NCBI GenBank assembly: GCA_021129535.1
Contig: JAJOLB010000005.1
Location: 1-15,506, forward strand
Source: Minisyncoccota bacterium
Lineage (GTDB): Bacteria; Patescibacteriota; Minisyncoccia; Phycocordibacterales; UBA1006
DNA: 15,506 bases
Direction of reading: 5' to 3'
Shown here: positions 1 through 7,681 of the stretch, one piece after another
Layout of the letters: each line of letters starts with the position of its first letter
Position numbering within the stretch: the stretch's first letter is position 1
Made by a program: the position numbers and the translations under genes
Notes under the pieces: model-generated
Databases searched by the model: none
What the model saw: the letters and a program-made list of their open reading frames with translations, nothing else
Told to the model about the DNA's origin: nothing

Positions 1-235
1 TATTCTTAAAAAAGAGGTACCTTTCACAGCACTGACAAAATGTGATAAGAAAAAAAGACCCAATTTTGATATCAGTATGATCTATCTTAAAGAGCTTGAA
101 ATACATATCAATCATAAAATCAGGACTACTACCCATATATACCGCTTCACTCATTCTGTCTTGAATATGTGAAAGCATTTCATTCATCTGATTTATTTTT
201 TCGTCTACTTCTTTGATATATTTATTCCCATTCAT
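1..235 (-). CDS. Hypothetical protein, 5' part only (runs off the left edge)
   Basis: The minus strand is open from an ATG at 235-233 to the window edge, giving 78 codons with no stop in AT-rich DNA, so it is probably coding. An in-frame TAA sits only three codons upstream, which fixes the start. The visible part begins MNGNKYIKEVDEKINQMNEM, which looks like an amphipathic helix or short coiled coil with acidic and basic residues alternating. It continues into a more hydrophobic segment with a CQCC cluster near residues 69-72. I recognise no family and the C-terminus is missing. No Shine-Dalgarno sequence is visible upstream. It lies downstream of the terminator of the giant surface protein on the same strand. 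Confidence 0.6.
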   Translation of the reverse strand, partial: MNGNKYIKEVDEKINQMNEMLSHIQDRMSEAVYMGSSPDFMIDMYFKLFKIDHTDIKIGSFFLITFCQCCERYLFFKN

Positions 236-329
236 GTGATACTTTTAACCACTTATTCTTCGTTACATAGAGTTTTACTTCGTCCTGCAATAACAAGATC
301 ACCTGAATCAATATGTTTTTGTTTTTCAT
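222..329 (-). pseudogene. Possible frameshifted mini-ORF upstream of the partial gene
   Basis: An ATG at 329-327, preceded by the ATT context seen at other starts here, opens a 35-codon frame that ends inside the next gene. A neighbouring frame over 254-328 reads more like protein: it has purine-N-pyrimidine codons and contains the stretch HIDSGDLVIAGRSKTLCNEE before a TAA. That frame has no start codon. Adding one A to the A5 run right after the ATG would join the start to the protein-like frame and give a peptide of about 26 residues. It may be a real small gene broken by an indel, a sequencing error in a homopolymer, or chance. No function can be assigned. Confidence 0.25.
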
Positions 330-334
330 AATAT

Positions 335-355
335 AAAAAGCACTAAGTGCTTTTT
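335..355 (-). terminator. Intrinsic terminator of the giant surface-protein gene
   Basis: A perfect 10-bp inverted repeat (335-344 paired with 346-355) begins five bases past the stop codon at 362-360. The arms start with an A5 run and end with a T5 run, so the hairpin carries a U-tract on either strand. It fits a minus-strand intrinsic terminator. Confidence 0.8.
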
Positions 356-359
356 ATTT

Positions 360-3300
360 TTACAAACCTAACCATGACCAGAATCCTTTTTTCTTTATTA
401 TTTTTACAGGCGCTGTTGTAATTGGTTTTTCATATAACCTTTCAACAAGAGTATCTGAATTATATTCTTTCACTGTGTTATTTAGTTTTTCTAAATTCTC
501 AGAAAAATCATTCTTTTGAATTTCTAATTTTTTATTTGACTGATTTTCAATAACTTTTTTTGTCTTTTGATATTGACCTGGAAATTTATCAATAACACAT
601 TGCAAAGGATCCCCATGATTCAGTTTTGGTAATGTACCATCACATCCTTTTAATTTATTAGCAAAAGCCATTGTTGTTTGATACCAATAACCTGTACCAC
701 ATTGACATGGAATTCCCCAAGGTTTTAATACATCAACATAGTTTTCATTTTGGAAACTACGAACAGCCTCTGTTGTCGCTGAGTCATATTGCCCGTTAAT
801 TAAACCCTTATAAAAACCTAACTCTTTCAAGAATGTTTGAACTTGTTTTACTGATTCCCCTGTGCTTCCTGTATTTAAATGAGTAGTAAATGGCTCAGAA
901 CATTGTAATGGTTCTGAACAAGCTTCTCTAAATCGTTTATTAATGTGACCACGTGTTGTTGATTGAACTGTTCCTGTCGGAGCAGTTAAACGCCATGGGT
1001 ATAAAATATCTCGTGAATACTTTTGCTGATACCTATTGATAGCTGCAACTGTTGTCGTACCATAGTTACCATCAATAATAATATTTTCATTCTCAAATTT
1101 ATTCAAGAAATTTTGCAATTTCTTAACTTCTGAGATTGAGTTATTTTCACCAGGAATAATATCTTTTGTAATGTGACGTACATCACACGTTCCAGAAATA
1201 ACAGGAACATCTGATTCACCTTCTATTTCTTCTGGTTCTACATGACTCTCCTCATCATACTCACAAAGAGATTTTTTGTGCCGTCCAAATGAAGAATAGT
1301 TTGTAGCATTTACATCTTTACATACGTAACTAATTGATGGTCCTCCAGTGCTTTTAATTTTTTTTACACCCGCATCATTATTAACAGAAGCATCTCCCAC
1401 TAATAATGAAATAATTCCAGTTCTAAATGTAATTAAATCAATATCAGAATCTACAGTATCATCAGCATCCACGTCTTGAGGTGATACTTCATATCCATTT
1501 GTGTTAAATTCTACTTGATAGTCTCCAACGGGTAGATTTTCAAAAATATAATCACCATTTACATCGGTTGTTGTTGTGTATGGTTGCCCTGTTAGTGGAT
1601 TATTTACAGGATCTCCATTACCATCCAATAAAGCAACTGTCATACCTGAGATATTTTGTGTTTCCGCTATATCTCTAATACCGTCTTTGTTATCATCTGA
1701 CCATACTGTTCCTTCTATTGTAGCTGGAATATAAACCCCAGCGTCAACAGTTTCGTTATCTTCACCAACAGCAAGGATAATCACATCTGTTTCTCCTGTA
1801 GTGATATTTGAAATATCAGAATCGATAGTATCATTTGCACCTGAATCAACAGGTGAAATACGATATTGAGCTGGAATTACAAATTTTACTTTATAATTAC
1901 CACTATCTAAATCTTCGAACAAGTATTCTCCTTGAGCATCTGTATTTAAAATATAAGGTAAACCTGTCGCTAGATTATTCACTGGTAAACCAGATGCATC
2001 CAAGAGGTGGACTTCTACATTTTCTAGTCCTTGCTCTCCTGCGTCTTGAATTCCATCTGTATTTGTATCAATCCAAACTTTGTTTCCTAGTGATGCTCCA
2101 ACAATATTAACTGATGGAGAATTTGATTGTACAGGTAATGTTACACCTGTAATTGCTGCACCTGCTGAGTTTGAATAAACATCCCCTGGAAGATTATTGT
2201 TTACATCAATTTTTAATTGTAATTGACAAATAGCATCTGCCGCCAATGCAGGTCCAAACGCCCTAACAGCAGTAACATCAGATTTTGTCATTCCTGCTGG
2301 TGGAGTATTTGCTGTTCCCAATGTCCAAATTGATTGTGCTCCACCTAAAATATTTTCTACACTTACCGATGGTGCCATATTAATAGTTGTTGGATCTGCA
2401 TCTGTATAATAATATGAAACTCCGCCATTGGCTGTTATATCACATAATGCAGATGATTCTGGGTGTTGAACAAGATTCATAGAAACAAATTCGCTTGTTC
2501 CATTGAAGTTCGTATTTGTATCTCTCTGCGTTACTCCTGCACTAAACTGCATTGCTCCCGCTACTCCATCACCTATGAATGGTAGTATATCAATTACATC
2601 AAGATTTGTTAAAATAGATGGCTTTCCATTTCTCATATCTATATTAAAATCAATATTTTGCCCTGTTGTTGTTCGTTCTCTAAGTCCTACATCTACTGTT
2701 GATTTTACAATATTTAACGTTGATGGAACCGAGATAACAAGTCCGACTTCTGATTTTCTTTGACTTAATGCACTAGCATCTGAAGGTGACGCGATTGTTG
2801 AAACATTCAAAACTGCTCCTGCTGGTGCAGATGAACCTATTAATGTTTGATAAGAAATAGGTGTAATTCCAGCATTAGCCTGGATAATTCCCAAGTCCCA
2901 AATGAGTACTGTATTATCATTATCATCACAGGTTAGTGATGCGTCCATGTCAGCACAGGTTCCAATTACTGGTTCACTTGCACCTGTTGTTGTTCCTGCT
3001 GTATATGAAAATCCTTTTGGTAAGATATCTCGTACTATTACTGATCCTGACTCTACTGCACCTGTATCATTGGTGTACGAGCTCGTTAAGGTAAACTCTA
3101 CTGTTACTCCTGGAGCAACAGCTGCAATGTCAGATGTTTTTATAATTCGCACCTTCCCCCCTGAAAAAGTAACTCTATCACCATTATGTCCAGATGCGGT
3201 ATCTGGATATTGATTTGTAATATATGTTGGTCCAGTAAAAGGAGCTCCATTAAATGAATAGGCTGCAAAGTTTGTTATTTCATCGCCATTTACAAGTGGA

Positions 3301-5288
3301 GCACCTGTAAGCAAATCATTTGTTCTTATTTTGTGGTTTAACCAAAAATAAGTATACGCCCCTGCGTCATGAGTTACGCCTTCTCGCAATTTAATACGCA
3401 TTTTTGTTACAGACCCAATCCCAGCAGCATCAGCCCGTGCTGCGTCAGCTGTTGTATGCCAGACTCCTACTTGGTTACATTCTGTTTCTACTTCTGTCTT
3501 GTGGTTAATTGTTTGGTCTCCACCACGAGATGGCAACCAAGAATTATCCACATATTGTGATGAGTATTCAAACTCATATGGTCCAACTGCTTGCCCAGCT
3601 GAATAATCTCCACTACCACCTGTAACACGATACATTACAGGTGAAGTATCGTCATGATACGCATTAGGATAAGACGTTTTAATTGTATTATAAATTGTGT
3701 TATCCTCTATGTCTTGAATTTCCAATCGATAAGCATCCACAACATCACACATATCTTCGGTATATGCTGTTCCACCTGTATTATTATTTACTAATACAGT
3801 TGAAAACTCATATCCAGCGGTTACCAAACCATCACCTGAATAAGCTGATGCTGCACCACCTGGATATGTCCACACACCTGCTTGTTCCCCTCGATAGTAT
3901 TTAGAAAACGAACCTCGTGTTCCATATAATGTTGTAGCTCTATCATTATCATTTAGTGCCTCTGTGTTATTCCCAAAGTTTGAATTTCCCGCTGGTGTTG
4001 TTGGGTCAAAATCTCGCAATCTATTTACTGTTGGCAATTCTCCATCATCAGCGTTTCCAGAAATCCCGTCAGGACCTGCTTCTACATCAGTTAAAGGCAC
4101 AAAAATATAAATAGAACCAATTGCTGCAATAGCACGATTTACAGGTAAATCATTCCCTAGATATGTTTTTGTAGGATAATTATTAAGAGTTGCATCAACA
4201 CCTGTTAATGTCACATTAATATCTGTTCCATTTTCAACACAAGATATTTGTTGTTCTCCTTGTGGTTGAGGTATTTTTCTATCTGAATTAACTCCATTTC
4301 CATAAATAGATCCTGGTCCAGAAAAAGTCATCGGATCACCAGAACCAACATATCCATCTCTATATCTATACCGTCCATCCATTGAACATTCAATAAGTTG
4401 TGCATTTGGTGAAATTCCAGAAAAATCATCTCTAAATGTAAATGTTGCATTTTCACCCATTGATTCATTTCCTAGTAACGAATAAGTAGTATCTGTCGTT
4501 CCTGTTACTTCGTCTGTCTCAATATAGAATTTATAATCTAAAATATATCCAGGGATTTCTGGGGTATTTACATCATTATCATGATCATACGTTTGACCAG
4601 TTACTGCTGTGTATAGTTCTTTTTGTAAATTCCACCGTGGTGATGCGGTTACTGTTAGCGACGTATTGTCTGTATCATCAGAAATTGTCGGGGCGTTTAA
4701 ACTAGAAACCTCAAATGAAATATCACCAGGTGTTGCTCCTGCTACTGCATCCCCTTGTACTCGTACAGCAAACTCTAGATCCTCTGAATGTGTACCTGTG
4801 TTCGTAAAATTATTTCGTACACAAGTCATCGTTAACTTATCAGCAGAAAGACTTGATAAACCTTGATCACAAGAACCTGGAATATCAGGCCAAACAAATT
4901 CACCTGTTGCAGGTAATGTACCTATAATGGTTACTTCTTCTTCTGGTCCATCTTTTACACCTGACCATGACCACGCAGAAACAACCTGAAATAAATCATT
5001 TGTTCGCACAACCAAATCACCTGTATAGAAATCATCTGATGAATCTTGGATAGTTCCATTGCTGTTATATCCTGGATCTGCATCAAAATCACAACCAGGT
5101 GTTGGGTCAGCAGGACAAACAGGTACATCGTTAATAAGATCACCTGTAGTATTTAACGGTCCTTTAATTCCACCTGTTAATGTATATTTGGTTGTCACGT
5201 CCAGTGTTGCCGCAAAAGCTGTCTGAACACTCAAAATTGCAAATAACACTACAGCAACAAATGCTGTTAATTTAATATTTTTTTTCAT
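360..5288 (-). CDS. Giant secreted surface protein with DUF11-like, SdrD_B-like and two PG-binding modules
   Basis: The product is 1642 aa starting at ATG 5288, which leads directly into a classic signal peptide (MKKN..., hydrophobic core, cleavage likely after AFA near residue 26). An in-frame ATG 31 codons further upstream would bury this signal and is rejected. Approximate order: residues 27-710 unrecognised, Asp/Asn/Gly/Thr-rich; 712-852 a DUF11-like domain (DILPKGFSYTAG); 856-1060 a second DUF11-like region; 1064-1185 and 1187-1309 two SdrD_B/Cna-B-like repeats, each opening with VW.D.N.DG.(Q/R)D; 1321-1344 a Cys motif (VCKDVNATNY ... LCEY); 1365-1455 and 1462-1549 two peptidoglycan_binding_1-like modules, each with an L.PW element and a TT near its end; then a charged tail ending KKKGFWSWLGL. 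I see no LPXTG motif or C-terminal membrane helix, so attachment is probably through the PG-binding modules. The role is inferred to be a cell-envelope or adhesion protein. Confidence 0.85.
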   Translation of the reverse strand: MKKNIKLTAFVAVVLFAILSVQTAFAATLDVTTKYTLTGGIKGPLNTTGDLINDVPVCPADPTPGCDFDADPGYNSNGTIQDSSDDFYTGDLVVRTNDLFQVVSAWSWSGVKDGPEEEVTIIGTLPATGEFVWPDIPGSCDQGLSSLSADKLTMTCVRNNFTNTGTHSEDLEFAVRVQGDAVAGATPGDISFEVSSLNAPTISDDTDNTSLTVTASPRWNLQKELYTAVTGQTYDHDNDVNTPEIPGYILDYKFYIETDEVTGTTDTTYSLLGNESMGENATFTFRDDFSGISPNAQLIECSMDGRYRYRDGYVGSGDPMTFSGPGSIYGNGVNSDRKIPQPQGEQQISCVENGTDINVTLTGVDATLNNYPTKTYLGNDLPVNRAIAAIGSIYIFVPLTDVEAGPDGISGNADDGELPTVNRLRDFDPTTPAGNSNFGNNTEALNDNDRATTLYGTRGSFSKYYRGEQAGVWTYPGGAASAYSGDGLVTAGYEFSTVLVNNNTGGTAYTEDMCDVVDAYRLEIQDIEDNTIYNTIKTSYPNAYHDDTSPVMYRVTGGSGDYSAGQAVGPYEFEYSSQYVDNSWLPSRGGDQTINHKTEVETECNQVGVWHTTADAARADAAGIGSVTKMRIKLREGVTHDAGAYTYFWLNHKIRTNDLLTGAPLVNGDEITNFAAYSFNGAPFTGPTYITNQYPDTASGHNGDRVTFSGGKVRIIKTSDIAAVAPGVTVEFTLTSSYTNDTGAVESGSVIVRDILPKGFSYTAGTTTGASEPVIGTCADMDASLTCDDNDNTVLIWDLGIIQANAGITPISYQTLIGSSAPAGAVLNVSTIASPSDASALSQRKSEVGLVISVPSTLNIVKSTVDVGLRERTTTGQNIDFNIDMRNGKPSILTNLDVIDILPFIGDGVAGAMQFSAGVTQRDTNTNFNGTSEFVSMNLVQHPESSALCDITANGGVSYYYTDADPTTINMAPSVSVENILGGAQSIWTLGTANTPPAGMTKSDVTAVRAFGPALAADAICQLQLKIDVNNNLPGDVYSNSAGAAITGVTLPVQSNSPSVNIVGASLGNKVWIDTNTDGIQDAGEQGLENVEVHLLDASGLPVNNLATGLPYILNTDAQGEYLFEDLDSGNYKVKFVIPAQYRISPVDSGANDTIDSDISNITTGETDVIILAVGEDNETVDAGVYIPATIEGTVWSDDNKDGIRDIAETQNISGMTVALLDGNGDPVNNPLTGQPYTTTTDVNGDYIFENLPVGDYQVEFNTNGYEVSPQDVDADDTVDSDIDLITFRTGIISLLVGDASVNNDAGVKKIKSTGGPSISYVCKDVNATNYSSFGRHKKSLCEYDEESHVEPEEIEGESDVPVISGTCDVRHITKDIIPGENNSISEVKKLQNFLNKFENENIIIDGNYGTTTVAAINRYQQKYSRDILYPWRLTAPTGTVQSTTRGHINKRFREACSEPLQCSEPFTTHLNTGSTGESVKQVQTFLKELGFYKGLINGQYDSATTEAVRSFQNENYVDVLKPWGIPCQCGTGYWYQTTMAFANKLKGCDGTLPKLNHGDPLQCVIDKFPGQYQKTKKVIENQSNKKLEIQKNDFSENLEKLNNTVKEYNSDTLVERLYEKPITTAPVKIIKKKGFWSWLGL
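1362..2100 (-). repeat. Tandem pair of SdrD_B-like repeats inside the giant gene
   Basis: Two consecutive protein repeats of about 120 residues share the order: VW.D.N.DG start, a VNN..TG.PY element, a D..G.Y.FE.L..G.Y.V.F block, a D.DDT(I/V)DSDI block, then DAGV. They are separated by only one or two residues. Similarity is clear in protein but the DNA has diverged, which points to an old duplication. Acidic loops such as DTNTDG and DDNKDG resemble the calcium-binding loops known from this domain family. Confidence 0.75.
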
Positions 5289-5405
5289 AATTGTTATATA
5301 TATACATATATATATTGATTTCTTTAAATAGAAAATAGTGAATAATATATCTATTATAGAATATGCCAATAAAAAAAACAAATATTCACTACGTTCATTT
5401 ATTCT

Positions 5406-5684
5406 CTAAAATCCTAAATCTTTTAAATTATTCAATGTATCAGTTAGACTTTCTACATTCACTGATTGTGTATCGACACCATCTAACGCATTTAAACTAC
5501 CTGTTAATGTTCCTATCATTTTAGGTAACATAACTACAACAATAATTAGAGGAATAATAAATGTCGCAGCGGTAATGATACCTGACCACATGATCATTTT
5601 ACGTGTCTTCTCCACCGATTTATAAATCATTGTTAAGGCTTGCTGTTGTTCATCGAGCTGTTTTTGAAAATCTTGATTATCCAT
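5406..5684 (-). CDS. Small coiled-coil plus single-TM membrane protein, unknown function
   Basis: The product is 92 aa. Residues 3-28 are Gln/Glu/Lys-rich and heptad-like (a short cytoplasmic helix), residues 32-53 form one strongly hydrophobic transmembrane segment (IMWSGIITAATFIIPLIIVV), and residues 55-92 are a polar tail with an S/T/N/D-rich stretch ending in DLGF. From memory, proteins of this shape with an 'IYKSVEKTRK' element before the membrane helix are frequent in Patescibacteria, but no function is known to me. It lies upstream of the giant surface-protein gene on the same strand with a gap of about 117 bp. An extended -10 box (TGGTATTCT) stands exactly 6 nt before its ATG, suggesting leaderless transcription. 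The stop is TAG. Confidence 0.8.
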   Translation of the reverse strand: MDNQDFQKQLDEQQQALTMIYKSVEKTRKMIMWSGIITAATFIIPLIIVVVMLPKMIGTLTGSLNALDGVDTQSVNVESLTDTLNNLKDLGF

Positions 5685-5690
5685 AATAAC

Positions 5691-5699
5691 AGAATACCA
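5691..5699 (-). promoter_or_regulatory. Extended -10 promoter of the 92-aa gene (leaderless)
   Basis: On the minus strand TGG-TATTCT (5699-5691) is followed by 6 nt and then the ATG at 5684. The TGn extension could compensate for the absence of a clear -35 box. Transcription would start at or next to the ATG. Confidence 0.45.
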
Positions 5700-5718
5700 T
5701 ACTTAAACCTTTAATATA

Positions 5719-5753
5719 TAAGTAAAAAGACAGTCAAACTGTCTTTTTACTTA
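5719..5753 (-). terminator. Strong hairpin terminator after the Cys-rich mini-ORF
   Basis: A perfect 16-bp inverted repeat (5719-5734 with 5738-5753) has a 3-nt loop. The A5 and T5 runs lie inside the arms, so it is symmetric. It begins two bases after the stop of the Cys-rich ORF (5756), and no plus-strand gene ends here, so it most likely terminates that small gene. Confidence 0.75.
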
Positions 5754-5755
5754 AA

Positions 5756-5911
5756 TTAGTAATCTTCGCATTTTTTGTCACTACAAGGTTCACAGTCTGA
5801 ACAAATTTTATTGTCATTTTTTTTACTTTCTGGGCAAGTTCCACATGAATCATCTTTACATGTATTTAAAACAAAGAAAAAAAAATGAAATTTAAGGTAT
5901 AATGAAAACAT
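5756..5911 (-). CDS. Cys-rich mini-protein (51 aa), candidate
   Basis: Minus-strand ORF of 51 codons from ATG 5911 to TAA 5756. The first 17 residues are hydrophobic and low in complexity (MFSLYLKFHFFFFVLN) because the DNA there is T-rich. The remaining 34 hold seven cysteines in clusters (C....C..C, then C..C..C, then C) mixed with Asp, Lys and Ser, and their codons follow the purine-N-pyrimidine pattern of real genes. A perfect terminator hairpin follows the stop at once. The N-terminus could be a short signal or anchor, since LNTC is weakly lipobox-like, or the true 5' end may have been altered in the T9 run. A zinc or other metal-binding role is possible but is only inferred from the cysteines. 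Its ATG interlocks with the helicase ATG on the other strand. Confidence 0.5.
   Translation of the reverse strand: MFSLYLKFHFFFFVLNTCKDDSCGTCPESKKNDNKICSDCEPCSDKKCEDY
5898..5903 (+). promoter_or_regulatory. -10 box of the helicase gene (leaderless)
   Basis: A perfect TATAAT lies 6 nt before the helicase ATG at 5910, so the expected transcription start coincides with the A of the start codon. There is no clear -35 hexamer; the upstream stretch is an A-rich tract that could act as an UP-like element. Confidence 0.55.
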
Positions 5912-7625
5912 GACACAAGAATCAGCACTCTACACCATGCAAACAGGAAAATCAGTATTCCTGACCGGCGCACCTGGTGCGGGGAAAACGTATGTTTTAA
6001 ATCAATACATTGATTATTTAAAACAATATGGAATCACGCCAGCCATTACCGCACCAACAGGAATCGCGGCGAGCCACATTGGTGGAATGACCTTACATAG
6101 TTTTTTTGGTATTGGCATCAAAGAATCATTAACACAATACGATATTGAAAACCTGACCGAGAAAAAATATCTATGGGACCGAATGAAGAATTTAAAGGTT
6201 TTGATAATCGACGAGGTCTCGATGTTGTCGCCAAAACTGTTTCAATCTATTGATGCATTATTACGTGCGTTTAAATTTTCGAGCGATCCATTCGGTGGTG
6301 TGCAGGTTATTTTGGTTGGGGATTTTTTTCAGCTACCACCTATTTCACGCTCTGACCCAAAACGACGATTTGTTTTTCAAACGGACGTTTGGACTGATCT
6401 TGATTTGCATACCTGTTACTTGAACACATCATACCGTCACGAAGAAGACGGAAAATTATTAAATATCCTGAATGAAATTCGCTCTGGAAATGTCAGCGAG
6501 GAATCAATGGAATATTTTCGCGGACGATATAAAAAAATGCCCGAGGGAAATGCAGCCATTACACGGTTGTACACACACAATATGGATGTTGATAAAATCA
6601 ATGCCCAGGAGCTCGCAAATATTTCTGAACCCTTGAAAAAATTCGAAGCTCACACAACAGGTGCAAAAAAATGGACTGAACGCATATTTGGTAGCTCTCT
6701 TGTTCTCCCGAATCTAGATTTGAAACTTGGTGCATTGGTTTTCTTTATAAAAAATAATTACGAAAAAGGATATATTAACGGAACACTGGGAACCATTATA
6801 GATTTTGACGTCTTTGGTGTTCCCATTGTGGAAACCCATGATGGAAAACGAATAAAGGCAGATCGTATGGAATGGACATTCACCGATAATGACGGCAAAT
6901 CCATGGCAACGATTAAACAAATTCCCCTGCGTTTGGCATGGGCAATTACCGTCCATAAATCCCAAGGAATGACGCTTGACGCTGCTGAGATTGATTTATC
7001 ACGTGCCTTTGAACCAGGGCAGGGCTACGTTGCATTGTCGCGTATTAAATCACTGTCAGGATTAAAACTGATGGGACTAAATGATGTCGCATTAAAAATT
7101 GATACCCATGTTTTATCAGTCGACGGCGACATGCGGAACCATTCAGACGAAATATATACCAGCTTTGATGAATTGGACGACAAGCAAAAAGACGAAAAGG
7201 TTGAACACTATATGAAATTCCTTGGTGGTAGCATTTCAAAAGGAAAAACTAAAAAGGCTGAAAATGAAAAAGCTGCAAAAAAAGCAGCCGAACCAAAAAT
7301 AAAATCATTTCTAAAATCAAAGCCATTTTTTGAAAAACATATGTCTATTGCAGACATTGCAGCAGAACGTGATATTTCTGAAATGACCATTATGAAACAT
7401 TTATCTGATATCATGATTGATGATTCAGAGTTTGATATTAGCTATCTGCAACCAGACGCAGAAATAATCGAAAAAGTAGATATGGCACGAGAAAATATCA
7501 CAAAACGAAAAAATGATGACGATTTTATGGAATCAGGCGATATGAAATTAAAATCTATTTTTGTAGAATTGAAGGAGGATATTAGCTATGATGATATTAA
7601 ATTGGCACTGTTATTTCTAGAATAA
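5910..7625 (+). CDS. PIF1-like superfamily 1 DNA helicase with C-terminal HTH domain
   Basis: 571 aa. ATP-dependent 5'-3' DNA helicase of the PIF1/RecD-like SF1B group, expected to unwind DNA in replication or repair in the cytoplasm. Visible motifs: Walker A GAPGAGKT (20-27), motif Ia TAPTGIAA (47-54) followed by HSFFGIG, Walker B DEVSML (101-106), motif III VGDFFQLPP (136-144), a motif-IV-like SYRHEEDG, motif V VHKSQGMTLD (348-357) and motif VI YVALSR (373-378). All catalytic motifs look intact. After a Lys/Ala-rich linker (about 446-470), residues 471-571 hold a helix-turn-helix-like segment (IADIAAERDISEMTIMKHL), as found at the end of some RecQ and PIF1 proteins. The gene stands alone, has its own -10 box and a strong terminator, and uses visibly GC-richer codons than the surface-protein gene. 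PIF1-like helicases of this design are common in Patescibacteria. Confidence 0.92.
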   Translation: MTQESALYTMQTGKSVFLTGAPGAGKTYVLNQYIDYLKQYGITPAITAPTGIAASHIGGMTLHSFFGIGIKESLTQYDIENLTEKKYLWDRMKNLKVLIIDEVSMLSPKLFQSIDALLRAFKFSSDPFGGVQVILVGDFFQLPPISRSDPKRRFVFQTDVWTDLDLHTCYLNTSYRHEEDGKLLNILNEIRSGNVSEESMEYFRGRYKKMPEGNAAITRLYTHNMDVDKINAQELANISEPLKKFEAHTTGAKKWTERIFGSSLVLPNLDLKLGALVFFIKNNYEKGYINGTLGTIIDFDVFGVPIVETHDGKRIKADRMEWTFTDNDGKSMATIKQIPLRLAWAITVHKSQGMTLDAAEIDLSRAFEPGQGYVALSRIKSLSGLKLMGLNDVALKIDTHVLSVDGDMRNHSDEIYTSFDELDDKQKDEKVEHYMKFLGGSISKGKTKKAENEKAAKKAAEPKIKSFLKSKPFFEKHMSIADIAAERDISEMTIMKHLSDIMIDDSEFDISYLQPDAEIIEKVDMARENITKRKNDDDFMESGDMKLKSIFVELKEDISYDDIKLALLFLE

Positions 7626-7627
7626 AG

Positions 7628-7659
7628 AAAAACTGAAACATAAATGTTTCAGTTTTTTT
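7628..7659 (+). terminator. Bidirectional terminator between helicase and KAS III genes
   Basis: A perfect 13-bp inverted repeat (7628-7640 with 7645-7657) with a TAAA loop and a T7 run starts three bases after the helicase stop. The complementary strand also ends in a T5 run, so the hairpin can serve the converging KAS III-like gene, whose stop is at 7682. Confidence 0.88.
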
Positions 7660-7681
7660 ATGATAGATTTTTAATCTATAT

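Noticed and set aside
2902..3213. Antisense ORFs inside the giant gene, helicase, secD and secF (up to about 100 codons)
   Set aside because: They mirror the codon pattern of well-supported genes on the other strand and show no domain, start context or terminator of their own.
5289..5381. 31-codon N-terminal extension of the giant protein
   Set aside because: The extension is low-complexity I/Y/F sequence and would push the signal peptide inside the protein; ATG 5288 gives a standard signal peptide and the ATT-ATG context.
5336..5391. 9-bp inverted repeat (tagtgaata/tattcacta) with a 38-nt gap between the 92-aa and giant genes
   Set aside because: Arms are short and AT-rich, the gap is long, and the T8 run lies inside the loop rather than after the stem; chance is likely.
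5773..5890. Alternative 39-codon ORF overlapping the Cys-rich ORF in another frame on the minus strand
   Set aside because: Its codons are less gene-like, and it runs through the terminator hairpin instead of ending before it.
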